Shown piece after piece: positions 1-5,799 of a stretch of DNA of 11,310 nt. Origin of the DNA: Nitriliruptoraceae bacterium (lineage in GTDB: Bacteria; Actinomycetota; Nitriliruptoria; Nitriliruptorales; Nitriliruptoraceae). The position numbers and the translations under genes are program-made. The DNA is taken from assembly GCA_007134165.1 (NCBI GenBank), contig SLLJ01000227.1, positions 1 to 11,310 of the forward strand. The letters are read 5' to 3'. Numbering within the stretch: the stretch's first letter is position 1; each line of letters begins with the position of its first letter. The notes beneath the pieces are model-generated. The model saw nothing but the letters and a program-made list of their open reading frames with translations. It did not search any database and was not told the origin of the DNA.

Positions 1-1
1 C

Positions 2-163
2 TCCCAGCCAGGACGGCACCGCCGCGTGCGCCTGAGCGATGTCCTGGCGTACCGCGAACGGATCCAGCGCGAGCGCGACGAAGGACTCGACGAACTCGCC
101 GCCGTCTCCCAGGACGCAGGGCTTTACTCCGACGAGGTGACCCACACCAGGTTGCGCCGCTGA
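2..163 (+). CDS. Excisionase-like HTH antitoxin, C-terminal part (5' truncated by window)
   Basis: The reading frame enters from the window edge and ends with TGA at 161-163, giving 53 visible residues. They contain GRHRRVRLSDVLAYRE, the wing and tail of the MerR/excisionase-type DNA-binding fold, followed by an acidic tail (LDELAAVSQDAGLYSDEV). This arrangement is known from antitoxins that sit directly upstream of PIN-domain toxins: the N-terminal fold binds the operon promoter and the tail binds the toxin. The stop is separated from the ATG of the PIN gene by one base (TGAGATG), so the two genes are almost certainly cotranscribed and translationally coupled. The DNA-binding helix itself lies outside the window. 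It could alternatively be an unrelated excisionase-type regulator, but the pairing argues for an antitoxin. Confidence 0.75.
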   Translation, partial: SQPGRHRRVRLSDVLAYRERIQRERDEGLDELAAVSQDAGLYSDEVTHTRLRR

Positions 164-164
164 G

Positions 165-719
165 ATGGCGTTCTCGGCCCTGCTCGACACCTGTGCCCTC
201 TACCCCGCCTACCTCCGTGACACGCTGCTGCGGCTCGCCAACGCCGGCACCTTCCGGCCACTGTGGTCGACCGGCATCCTCAACGAGCTCCAGCGCAACC
301 TCGCGGAGCGGACCGGCCCGGAGCGAGCACGCCGGATCACCGGGCTGATGCGCCAGCACTTCCCCGACGCGAACATCACGGGCTACGAGCCACTCATCAC
401 CGCGATGACCAACGACGCGAAGGACAGACACGTCCTGGCAGTGGCAGTCCGGGCTGACGCCGACGCGATCGTCACCTTCAACCTCGATGACTTCCCGGAG
501 CACGCGACCGAACCGTTCCAGGTCGACGTGATCCATCCGGACGACTTCCTGCTCAACCAGATCGACCTGGCACCTCGCCTGGTCCTTCGCACGCTCCAAC
601 GGCAGGTCGACGGGTACCGCGAGCCCACCATGGACCTCTTCGCCCTCGCTGCTGCGCTCGACCGTGTCGGCTGCCCCGGCACCGCAGCTGAGCTGCGCCT
701 GCAGATCACGCCGGCGTAG
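165..719 (+). CDS. PIN-domain ribonuclease toxin (VapC-like)
   Basis: This 184-residue protein has the acidic pattern of PIN-domain endoribonucleases: D8 in LLDTCAL, E41 in ILNEL, D87 in AKDRHVLA, and the VTFNLDDFP segment (T104-N106-D108/D109) closing the metal site. These toxins cleave cellular RNA, often tRNA or rRNA, using Mg2+ or Mn2+ bound by the acidic cluster. The C-terminal 60 residues extend beyond the minimal PIN fold (usual toxins are about 130-150 residues), as in the longer PIN_3-like group paired with excisionase-type antitoxins. The ATG start is chosen because it lies one base after the upstream stop and because LLDTCAL then falls at the expected distance from the N terminus. 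All key residues are present, so it looks active. The cleavage target cannot be read from sequence. Confidence 0.85.
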   Translation: MAFSALLDTCALYPAYLRDTLLRLANAGTFRPLWSTGILNELQRNLAERTGPERARRITGLMRQHFPDANITGYEPLITAMTNDAKDRHVLAVAVRADADAIVTFNLDDFPEHATEPFQVDVIHPDDFLLNQIDLAPRLVLRTLQRQVDGYREPTMDLFALAAALDRVGCPGTAAELRLQITPA

Positions 720-817
720 CCCGATCTTTGTCACCGCGTTGCCACGGTGCCTCTCGGCGGCCGGTGACAGCGCGCCCGCGAGCCGGATGTTGTCAATCCG
801 TTGTCACCGGCATGCGA

Positions 818-844
818 AACGCCCCCGCGGTGGGCGGGGGCGTT
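818..844 (-). terminator. Strong GC hairpin, probable terminator
   Basis: AACGCCCCCGC (818-828) and GCGGGGGCGTT (834-844) form a perfect 11-bp stem with a 5-base loop. On the minus strand the stem ends in GTT followed by TCGC, giving only a short T tract; on the plus strand no T run follows. It lies about 45 bases beyond the CCA end of the minus-strand tRNA fragment, where the terminator of the original tRNA-Leu gene would be expected. It may also stop transcription from the PIN toxin gene on the other strand. Confidence 0.65.
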
Positions 845-887
845 CGGACTAATCTGCCGTCTGCGGGGTGTTAGACCCTGCTGCGGC

Positions 888-947
888 TGGTGGGCGAGGG
901 GGGACTTGAACCCCCATGTCCATAAGGACACACGGACCTGAACCGTG
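888..947 (-). other. 3' fragment of tRNA-Leu(CAG), putative attachment site of an integrated element
   Basis: Read on the minus strand this is the 3' part of a class II tRNA. It has the anticodon arm CACGG-TTCAGGT-CCGTG (947-931, anticodon CAG for leucine), a long variable arm TGTCC-TTAT-GGACA (930-917), the T arm GGGGG-TTCAAGT-CCCCC (915-899), the 3' acceptor strand CTCGCCC (898-892), discriminator A and encoded CCA (890-888). A 5' acceptor strand GGGCGAG and a D arm should follow to the right, but the DNA there has neither. The gene is therefore not functional. A fragment starting at the anticodon arm and running through CCA is the standard footprint of tyrosine integrases that cross over in or near the anticodon loop; the anticodon stem supplies the inverted core sites. 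The intact copy would be at the other end of the element. Confidence 0.8.
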
Positions 948-953
948 CCGCGG

Positions 954-992
954 ACATGCCGCCGTGTGTTGCCGGATGCCGCAACATGCCGC
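954..992. repeat. Three ATGCCGC repeats in helical phase beside the att fragment
   Basis: ATGCCGC occurs at 956-962, 976-982 and 986-992, start-to-start distances of 20 and 10 bp, so all copies face the same side of the helix. The first and third are part of a longer exact repeat, ACATGCCGC (954-962, 984-992). The block overlaps inverted repeats GTTGC/GCAAC (968-972, 981-985) and GTGTGTT/AACACAC (964-970, 1004-1010). Lying 10-60 bp from the tRNA core, these are candidate arm-type sites for integrase or excisionase. Confidence 0.5.
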
Positions 993-1060
993 TGACCTGC
1001 GGAAACACACCAATGTCATCCCAGACTACGCCGCCGAGTACCGCGCCCTTCCGCCCGGTG

Positions 1061-1082
1061 TGGTGTCACGATGGTGTCACGA
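1061..1082 (+). repeat. Perfect tandem repeat of 11 bp (TGGTGTCACGA)
   Basis: TGGTGTCACGA occurs twice with no gap (1061-1071 and 1072-1082). Its core GTGTCAC appears again at 1147-1153, at the end of the nucleotidyltransferase gene. Eleven base pairs is close to one helical turn, as expected for adjacent binding sites of a small DNA-binding protein such as an excisionase. The remaining bases between 993 and 1149 contain no gene that I can support. Confidence 0.5.
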
Positions 1083-1149
1083 GGCCTCGCCAGGTTGCCC
1101 TGGCTCTGGCCCACCGCTCCGGGCGGTCGCGATCGCGGCCCACGCCGTG

Positions 1150-1785
1150 TCACCGCTGGCTGCGGATCTGAGCGGGCCACGCGGCGACCTCTTCCTTCAA
1201 CCGCTCGTAGCCTGCGCGTGAGGTGTCGAACTCGTCGGCGTCGAGCCGATCGAAGGCCGCGACCGCGTCGAGGAAACGATCCACAGTGAAGCCGGCGTCC
1301 TTCTCGCTCGCGAGCTCGAACAACGTTGCCCAGCTGAAGTGCCGACGCAGCGCAGCGACGTCCTGGTAGTCCCTCGCGGCGGCCCGTCCGAACAGCGCGA
1401 GGGTCTTGTCAGCTGCCAGTTCTTCCAGCGACAACGTCGCAACCTGTGGCTCCCGGTCGACCGGACGAATGCGCACGTCGACCGCGAGATCGATGCGGCA
1501 CTCCTCGGGCTCCGTCCCGACGGTAAGGCGAGCAAACGTCTCCGACACGACCTCGCGCCTGGATCCGATCCCGGCCTCGCCCAGCGCTCGCTCGACGGCA
1601 GCCAGCATGGTGGCGACGGCCTCGGCCTTGACGTCGGCGTGACCGATGAAGAAGTCCAGGTCGCTCGTGGTCCGATCGACCGTGCCACGCATGATGAGCG
1701 CCGCGCCACCGGCCAGGGCGAACCCGGCCGCCTCCGGCAGCCGACTAACGATGCCGAGCAGCCGCTGCTGGAGCGGGGTCAGCAC
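1150..1785 (-). CDS. Nucleotidyltransferase toxin, AbiEii/MenT-like
   Basis: The 211-residue protein carries the signature of the AbiEii/AbiGii nucleotidyltransferase toxin family: GGAALIMRG (G26-G27), then the paired aspartates TTSDLDFF (D42, D44) that bind the metal-nucleotide, a third acidic strand ECRIDLAVD (D99), and the later ADK (K127) and RDYQD (139-142) motifs. Members such as the mycobacterial MenT toxins transfer nucleotides to tRNA acceptor ends and block translation; that activity is known for the family and inferred here. The start is GTG at 1785-1783, seven bases inside the end of the upstream gene, so the pair is translationally coupled. All catalytic positions are present and the length is somewhat shorter than classical AbiEii. 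It is the first gene inside the presumed element and would favour element retention or phage defence. Confidence 0.82.
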   Translation of the reverse strand: MLTPLQQRLLGIVSRLPEAAGFALAGGAALIMRGTVDRTTSDLDFFIGHADVKAEAVATMLAAVERALGEAGIGSRREVVSETFARLTVGTEPEECRIDLAVDVRIRPVDREPQVATLSLEELAADKTLALFGRAAARDYQDVAALRRHFSWATLFELASEKDAGFTVDRFLDAVAAFDRLDADEFDTSRAGYERLKEEVAAWPAQIRSQR

Positions 1786-2120
1786 GGCAGCTCGACGCCC
1801 CGTTGCTCAGCGAGCCAGTCCGCCCAAGCCCGGCGGACGTGGTCGGGAAGGAAGAGCTCGTCCCACATGGAGATGAGCTCGTCGACGTTGATGATGTCTC
1901 GCACATCCTGCTCGACGCCCTCGACGAGGACCTGCTCGTACACCCGGGCCCGCTGACGGCGATCCGCGAGGTCGTAGCGCCGTTCCGGCGCGCTCCAGCG
2001 GACTCGAGTAGGCAGGGTCACCAGGCCCGTGGCCTTGACAACCTCGGGGTCGGCGACATCGTCGGGGATCGCCGGCGGACGCCTAGAGCGTCGGGCATCC
2101 CGAATCTGTTGCGAACTCAT
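1779..2120 (-). CDS. Small partner gene of the nucleotidyltransferase, probable antitoxin
   Basis: This 113-residue protein is encoded just upstream of the nucleotidyltransferase and overlaps it by 7 bp. It has a basic N terminus (RDARRSRRPP), a central stretch rich in charged residues, and an amphipathic C terminus (SMWDELFLPDHVRRAWADWL). I see no clear winged-helix domain of the AbiEi type, so it is not the classical antitoxin. Its size, position upstream and tight coupling make it the likely neutralising partner, either a direct protein inhibitor or an accessory factor. The ATG at 2120 is preceded within 6 bases by a possible -10 element, suggesting a leaderless message. The antitoxin function is inferred from context only. 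Confidence 0.6.
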   Translation of the reverse strand: MSSQQIRDARRSRRPPAIPDDVADPEVVKATGLVTLPTRVRWSAPERRYDLADRRQRARVYEQVLVEGVEQDVRDIINVDELISMWDELFLPDHVRRAWADWLAEQRGVELPC

Positions 2121-2126
2121 GGACCA

Positions 2127-2132
2127 AGTATG
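2127..2132 (-). promoter_or_regulatory. Possible -10 element for a leaderless toxin-antitoxin message
   Basis: On the minus strand CATACT lies six bases before the ATG at 2120, the spacing seen for leaderless actinobacterial transcripts in which the start codon is the first base transcribed. No Shine-Dalgarno sequence is visible between it and the ATG. A matching -35 is not obvious, so this rests on position and a partial consensus. The surrounding gap (2121-2271) holds no gene. Confidence 0.35.
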
Positions 2133-2271
2133 CCCGATGACTGCCGCCAGGCCCGGGAATCGATCAGTGAGGTGTTGCGACGACCCGTTGAGTTCGCGGG
2201 CGTGTTGCCCTGGTTGTAGCTGCAGAGCAGTTCGTCCCGCTGGCTTCTATGCACGGTGTGCGTGTTGTCGG

Positions 2272-3588
2272 TCAGCGGCGGGTGAGATCGGGTTCTCCGA
2301 GGTCCAGGTGTCCGAAGCGATCGCGCAGATGGGTGTCCAGCTGTTCCCAGCGCGTGGTCGTTGTGGTGTCGATGCCGCCGTTGAGAGCTGCGCTGGTGTG
2401 CACGACCACGGAGATGGCGATCGCCACGGCCACCAGGGTGGTGTACAGCCGCGCTCGTCGTACGGTGGCCGCGGCCGCCATCAGCGCGGGTGCCGCGAAC
2501 GTGAGCGCTTCGAGCGTCACCCGGTAGCTGGCGAGTTGGTCCCCGCCCGCGTGGCCGGCGACTCGCAGCTGCACGACCAGCACACCCAGACCGGCCAGCG
2601 CCGCCATCCGGGTCCATGCGGGGAGGTGTCGCCATCGCACGATTAGCGCGATGAGCGCGACGGCCACCCACGGTGAGGCGAGCAGCAACCCGCGTTCGGG
2701 CGCGACGAGCGCTGCCCCCAGTTCGGTGAGTGTCCACCATGGCGTGCGCGAGACCAGCGCTCCCAGGTGCGCCGGGGCGTCGTAGCCCGCGATCGGCAGC
2801 CACGTCCCGAACGCCCACGCCGAGTACACGCCAACGGTGAGCAGTCCCACCATGCCACCGCCTGCCAGGGCCGTGGCGGGTCGCCACCCCTCGCGTAGCC
2901 AGGCAAACGCGGCGAGCAGGAGCAGACCCACGGCGATGTGCGGCCGCACCGTCACCGCCAGCGCACCACAGATCGCCGCGGCAACCGGACGGTTGGTGCG
3001 CCATCCCCATAGGCAGCTGGCGATCGCGAGCATCGCGGGGGCGTGCGGCCACGGGGCGCTGGCCGCGACCGACCACAACGACGTGCCGAGCGCCATCATG
3101 CCGGCACCGAGGAGGGCGATCCTCCGGTCGGCGACCTGGCGAAACAGCGCGAACAGCGCGGCTGCTGCGGCTGCCGCCAGCAGCGCTGCCGTGCGCCGTG
3201 CCGGGGCCGGGTCAACCAGCAGCGGATGCGCGGGCCGATCACCGCCGGTCACGGCCCGGTCCAGGAGGTAGGCCGGGGTCGCGATGTAGGCGACCCCGGG
3301 GAAGCGGTTGACGTACACCTGCCCGTCACGGCCCGTGACACCCCAGTAGTTGCGTGAGGCTGGCCATACCTCGGGCAGGGCGGCGGACCCGGCCATCGCG
3401 AGCGACCACGAGGCGACCGCGACCGCCCGTGTGTCGTTGACCTGGGCCGGACCGCGATCGGTCGTGGCCAGATACAGGACCGCCAGCAGCGTGGCAAGCA
3501 CGAGCACGATCAGGCGGTCAGTACGGCTCCACGGTGCCACCGAGCTGGGCGCCAACGGCCGGGGTCGCAGGTCTGGCGAGCGTCTCAC
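2272..3588 (-). CDS. Polytopic membrane protein, GT-C glycosyltransferase-like
   Basis: The protein has 438 residues and about ten hydrophobic spans, the first at roughly residues 25-42, then a cluster from about 132 to 400. A long extracytoplasmic loop follows the first span and begins with VNDTRAVAVASW (D52); it also holds RNYWGVTGRDGQVYVNRFPG. An acidic residue in the first outer loop, a serial-spanning topology, the RGLLLASPWVAVAL segment and the later SYRVTLEALTFAAPAL segment resemble actinobacterial GT-C enzymes that transfer sugars from polyprenyl-phosphate donors outside the membrane. The acceptor is unknown. The start is GTG at 3588-3586, overlapping the stop of the upstream lipoprotein gene in a GTGA arrangement, so the two are one operon and may work together at the cell surface. 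It could instead be a non-enzymatic member of the same fold. Confidence 0.6.
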   Translation of the reverse strand: MRRSPDLRPRPLAPSSVAPWSRTDRLIVLVLATLLAVLYLATTDRGPAQVNDTRAVAVASWSLAMAGSAALPEVWPASRNYWGVTGRDGQVYVNRFPGVAYIATPAYLLDRAVTGGDRPAHPLLVDPAPARRTAALLAAAAAAALFALFRQVADRRIALLGAGMMALGTSLWSVAASAPWPHAPAMLAIASCLWGWRTNRPVAAAICGALAVTVRPHIAVGLLLLAAFAWLREGWRPATALAGGGMVGLLTVGVYSAWAFGTWLPIAGYDAPAHLGALVSRTPWWTLTELGAALVAPERGLLLASPWVAVALIALIVRWRHLPAWTRMAALAGLGVLVVQLRVAGHAGGDQLASYRVTLEALTFAAPALMAAAATVRRARLYTTLVAVAIAISVVVHTSAALNGGIDTTTTTRWEQLDTHLRDRFGHLDLGEPDLTRR

Positions 3589-4298
3589 CCGTCCTCCACC
3601 TCGCCGATGAGCGGTTGTGGTGGCTCGCCGTCCTCCACACAGATCCGGTCCGCGCCGTACCGTTCGGAGAGCTCCACCAGCCGCGGCTCGTCCAACTCGA
3701 ACACGGTGATGATGACCCGGTTCAGCGGATCGCGCTGGCCGGTACCGATCACGGCACCTGCCTCGGGCTCGTCGCCCTCCCAGACCGGTGGCAGCTCCCC
3801 GGCGTCGATCTCAGCCTGCAATGCCAACAGTTCGGCCCGGCCGTGGGGCAGGCGTGTGACCCACAGCCCATCACCGAAGCGTTCACGTAGGCCGGCCGCA
3901 TGGGTCTCGACGTCCTCGGTGAACGCGAACACCACCGCGTCATGTGTCTGGTCGAGCCACATCCCAGCGTACGCGTCGCCCGCCTCACGCTCGGCCCAAC
4001 CACGCGCCTGCTCGAGCGCGGCACCGCCGTCGGCCGGATCATGGTTCTCATCGACGCCATCGAGGTCATCGATCGGCTCAGCAGTGGTCAACGACGCATC
4101 CGCGTCCGGCTGCTGCCCAGCAGGCGGGTCGAGCGGGACGTCACCCAGCCCCTCGCAACGTGGCGCGAGCTCGACGTCCGCCGCCGTTGCGGGTCCATCC
4201 TCGACGGCCGGTGTCGGCACCTCGGCGCACGACACCAGCAACAGCATCGAGGCAGCCAACGCAACCGGCCAACAACGGCTTGCCGCTTCGTTCCGCAA
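3585..4298 (-). CDS. Lipoprotein A (secreted, paralogous to lipoprotein B)
   Basis: Starting at TTG (4298-4296) the protein has 237 residues with a lipoprotein signal: a basic N terminus, a hydrophobic core and the lipobox LVSC with C24 as the lipidated residue. The start is set by GAGGAG (4304-4309 on the plus strand as CTCCTC), five bases upstream. The mature part is acidic, with a low-complexity linker and then a domain of about 150 residues containing DAYAGMWLDQTHDAVVFAFT and RERFGDGLWV. Two further cysteines, C48 and C220, have counterparts in the divergent lipoprotein gene and may form a disulfide. No known enzyme motif is visible. The frame stays open far upstream of this start on the minus strand, but that part runs antisense to the other lipoprotein and lacks coding character. 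Confidence 0.7.
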   Translation of the reverse strand: MRNEAASRCWPVALAASMLLLVSCAEVPTPAVEDGPATAADVELAPRCEGLGDVPLDPPAGQQPDADASLTTAEPIDDLDGVDENHDPADGGAALEQARGWAEREAGDAYAGMWLDQTHDAVVFAFTEDVETHAAGLRERFGDGLWVTRLPHGRAELLALQAEIDAGELPPVWEGDEPEAGAVIGTGQRDPLNRVIITVFELDEPRLVELSERYGADRICVEDGEPPQPLIGEVEDG

Positions 4299-4303
4299 CC
4301 TCG

Positions 4304-4309
4304 CTCCTC
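4304..4309 (-). promoter_or_regulatory. Ribosome binding site deciding the TTG start of lipoprotein A
   Basis: GAGGAG on the minus strand lies five bases before TTG (4298-4296). The start it picks gives a textbook lipoprotein signal peptide, whereas the only in-frame ATG nearby (M18 in this numbering) falls inside the hydrophobic core. Confidence 0.6.
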
Positions 4310-4361
4310 GCGATCGGGACGGTGGAAGATCATGGGCGGCTGTGGGGACACCGGGTGCTGA

Positions 4362-4451
4362 TCCCACAGGACGGTGGGACGTCGACGGTGCCACACCGGT
4401 TCCATCGGTGACGGAACCCACGACGAGTCGCCGTCGTCCAACGGTCTGGAC
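4362..4451. promoter_or_regulatory. Operator-like inverted repeats between divergent lipoprotein genes
   Basis: The 192-bp intergenic region holds four perfect short inverted repeats: TCCCAC-6-GTGGGA (4362-4379), GGTTCC-9-GGAACC (4398-4418), CGACG-6-CGTCG (4421-4436) and GTCCA-6-TGGAC (4436-4451). Placed between two diverging, related genes, they could be operator sites for a shared regulator. Short inverted repeats arise easily in GC-rich DNA, so any single one is weak evidence. No clear -35/-10 pair is recognisable. Confidence 0.35.
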
Positions 4452-4490
4452 GTCCCAACGGGCGGCAACAGCGAGTGGGGAGACGACCTG

Positions 4491-5678
4491 ATGCGCACAG
4501 CGGTGGCAGGTGCGGTGGGACTGGCACTGCTGGTGGCGGCCTGCGGGTCTGTCGAGATGCCACCGATCGACGACAATGCCCCCGGTGCGCAGGGCACCGA
4601 CACGAACGAGACCGGGGGCGACCTGCCCGCCTGCCCGCCATTCGACGCACCGCGGGACTACGACCCGCCGCCCTCGCAACAGCCCGCGACCGACCCGAGG
4701 ATCACCTCGCCGGAGCTGATCGAGGACCTCAATGTCGGGGAGTACGTCGAGGACGACCGCGAACCCGTGCCCGAGGGTGCAGCCCCGCCTGCCGATCCGA
4801 CCCCGATCAGCGCAGCCCAACGCTGGGCCACCGACAACGCCGGCGAACACTTCGCCGGCGTGTGGTTCGACGGTGAACACGCTGCCGCGGTCATCGCGTT
4901 CACCGACGACCTCGACGGGTACACGGCCGAGATCCGCGACCGGTTCGGTGACGGCTGGTGGGTCGTGCACGGCGAACGCTCGATCGCCGAGTTGCACGAC
5001 CTGGCGGACGCCGTCGGCGAGGTGACGTCGGACGAAGTCGAGCCCGGACAGCCCGGTTCGATCGTCGGTTGGGGTCCGCGTGAGGACCGCGGCGTGGTCG
5101 GGATCGACGTCGTGGGCGGCGACGATCAGGCACTGGCCGCGCTCGCCACCCAACTCGATGACCCGGCCTACTGCTTCTCGGTCAGCGACCCGCCCCCTGT
5201 ACCGGACCCCGACGGGCCGGTGATCACCCTGGCGACCGTCGGTGGGTGGCGTGACGGACTGGAGGTCGAACAGGGCGCACGGCTGGAGATCGCCCACGAC
5301 GAACCGACCGCTCAACGCCTGTTCGACGACAACGTCCCCACCGACCTCGGTGTCGCGCCGACCGACGAACCCTGGGAGGACGGCCGACACGGTGAACTGG
5401 CCGACATCGACCTTGACACCCACGTCGTCGCCGTGTGGTCGGCCGGGCGATCCGGCAGCTGCCCCGAGTGGGTGAACGAAGTCACCACAGCTGACGACGG
5501 AGTCGTGATCTCGACCGCCGTGCCCACCGCCGGAGGCTGCACCGATGACTTCAACCCCTACCGCACCATCATCGCCGTAGAACGAGACCGCCTCCCTACC
5601 GCCGACCAGCTGCCGGCCGACCTCGACCTCGGCTACACCATCGACCAGCACGCCGTCGTCACCTACCCAGCCGGGTAA
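4491..5678 (+). CDS. Lipoprotein B (two-part, N-terminal domain paralogous to lipoprotein A)
   Basis: The protein has 395 residues. The ATG at 4491 follows GGGGAG (4477-4482) by eight bases and yields a signal peptide ending in the lipobox VAAC, with C18 lipidated. After an acidic, proline-rich linker comes a domain (about residues 100-230) related to lipoprotein A: EHFAGVWFDGEHAAAVIAFT and RDRFGDGWWV match its segments, and C48 and C228 match its two extra cysteines. A second domain (about 245-395) is absent from lipoprotein A; it contains THVVAVWSAGRSGSCPEW and a cysteine pair C324/C350, and has a beta-rich look. I do not recognise an enzyme. An in-frame ATG at 4374 would bury the signal peptide 39 residues inside and is rejected. 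The protein is probably surface-anchored. Confidence 0.72.
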   Translation: MRTAVAGAVGLALLVAACGSVEMPPIDDNAPGAQGTDTNETGGDLPACPPFDAPRDYDPPPSQQPATDPRITSPELIEDLNVGEYVEDDREPVPEGAAPPADPTPISAAQRWATDNAGEHFAGVWFDGEHAAAVIAFTDDLDGYTAEIRDRFGDGWWVVHGERSIAELHDLADAVGEVTSDEVEPGQPGSIVGWGPREDRGVVGIDVVGGDDQALAALATQLDDPAYCFSVSDPPPVPDPDGPVITLATVGGWRDGLEVEQGARLEIAHDEPTAQRLFDDNVPTDLGVAPTDEPWEDGRHGELADIDLDTHVVAVWSAGRSGSCPEWVNEVTTADDGVVISTAVPTAGGCTDDFNPYRTIIAVERDRLPTADQLPADLDLGYTIDQHAVVTYPAG

Positions 5679-5770
5679 GGGGCCGAGTAGCGCGCATCAG
5701 GCGGGGTGGAACTTCTTCCCAACGCGATCACACGGGGGGCGTTCGCACGGTGAGACTCGATGCGCACCCG

Positions 5771-5795
5771 TAGGCTCCTTTGGTGTCGGGGAGGA
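5771..5795 (+). promoter_or_regulatory. Possible -10 element and ribosome binding site for the 5800 gene
   Basis: TAGGCT (5771-5776) fits the actinobacterial -10 pattern TAnnnT, and GGGGAGGA (5788-5795) is a strong Shine-Dalgarno sequence four bases before the GTG at 5800. An ATG at 5798 overlaps this GTG but leads to a stop after eight codons, so the GTG is the real start. No convincing -35 is seen. The rest of the 5679-5799 gap shows nothing else that I can name. Confidence 0.4.
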
Positions 5796-5799
5796 TCAT

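Noticed and set aside
888..1010. A complete tRNA-Leu gene
   Set aside because: No D arm and no 5' strand complementary to the acceptor CTCGCCC follow the anticodon arm on the minus strand.
2117..3076. Minus-strand frame of 319 residues
   Set aside because: It is Arg/Gly/His-rich and lies in another frame of the GT-C-like gene, whose hydrophobic spans mark the true frame.
4299..5651. Upstream extension of the minus-strand lipoprotein A frame to 688 residues
   Set aside because: It runs antisense to lipoprotein B, has valine/glycine/arginine-rich shadow composition, and would bury a perfect lipoprotein signal peptide in mid-protein.
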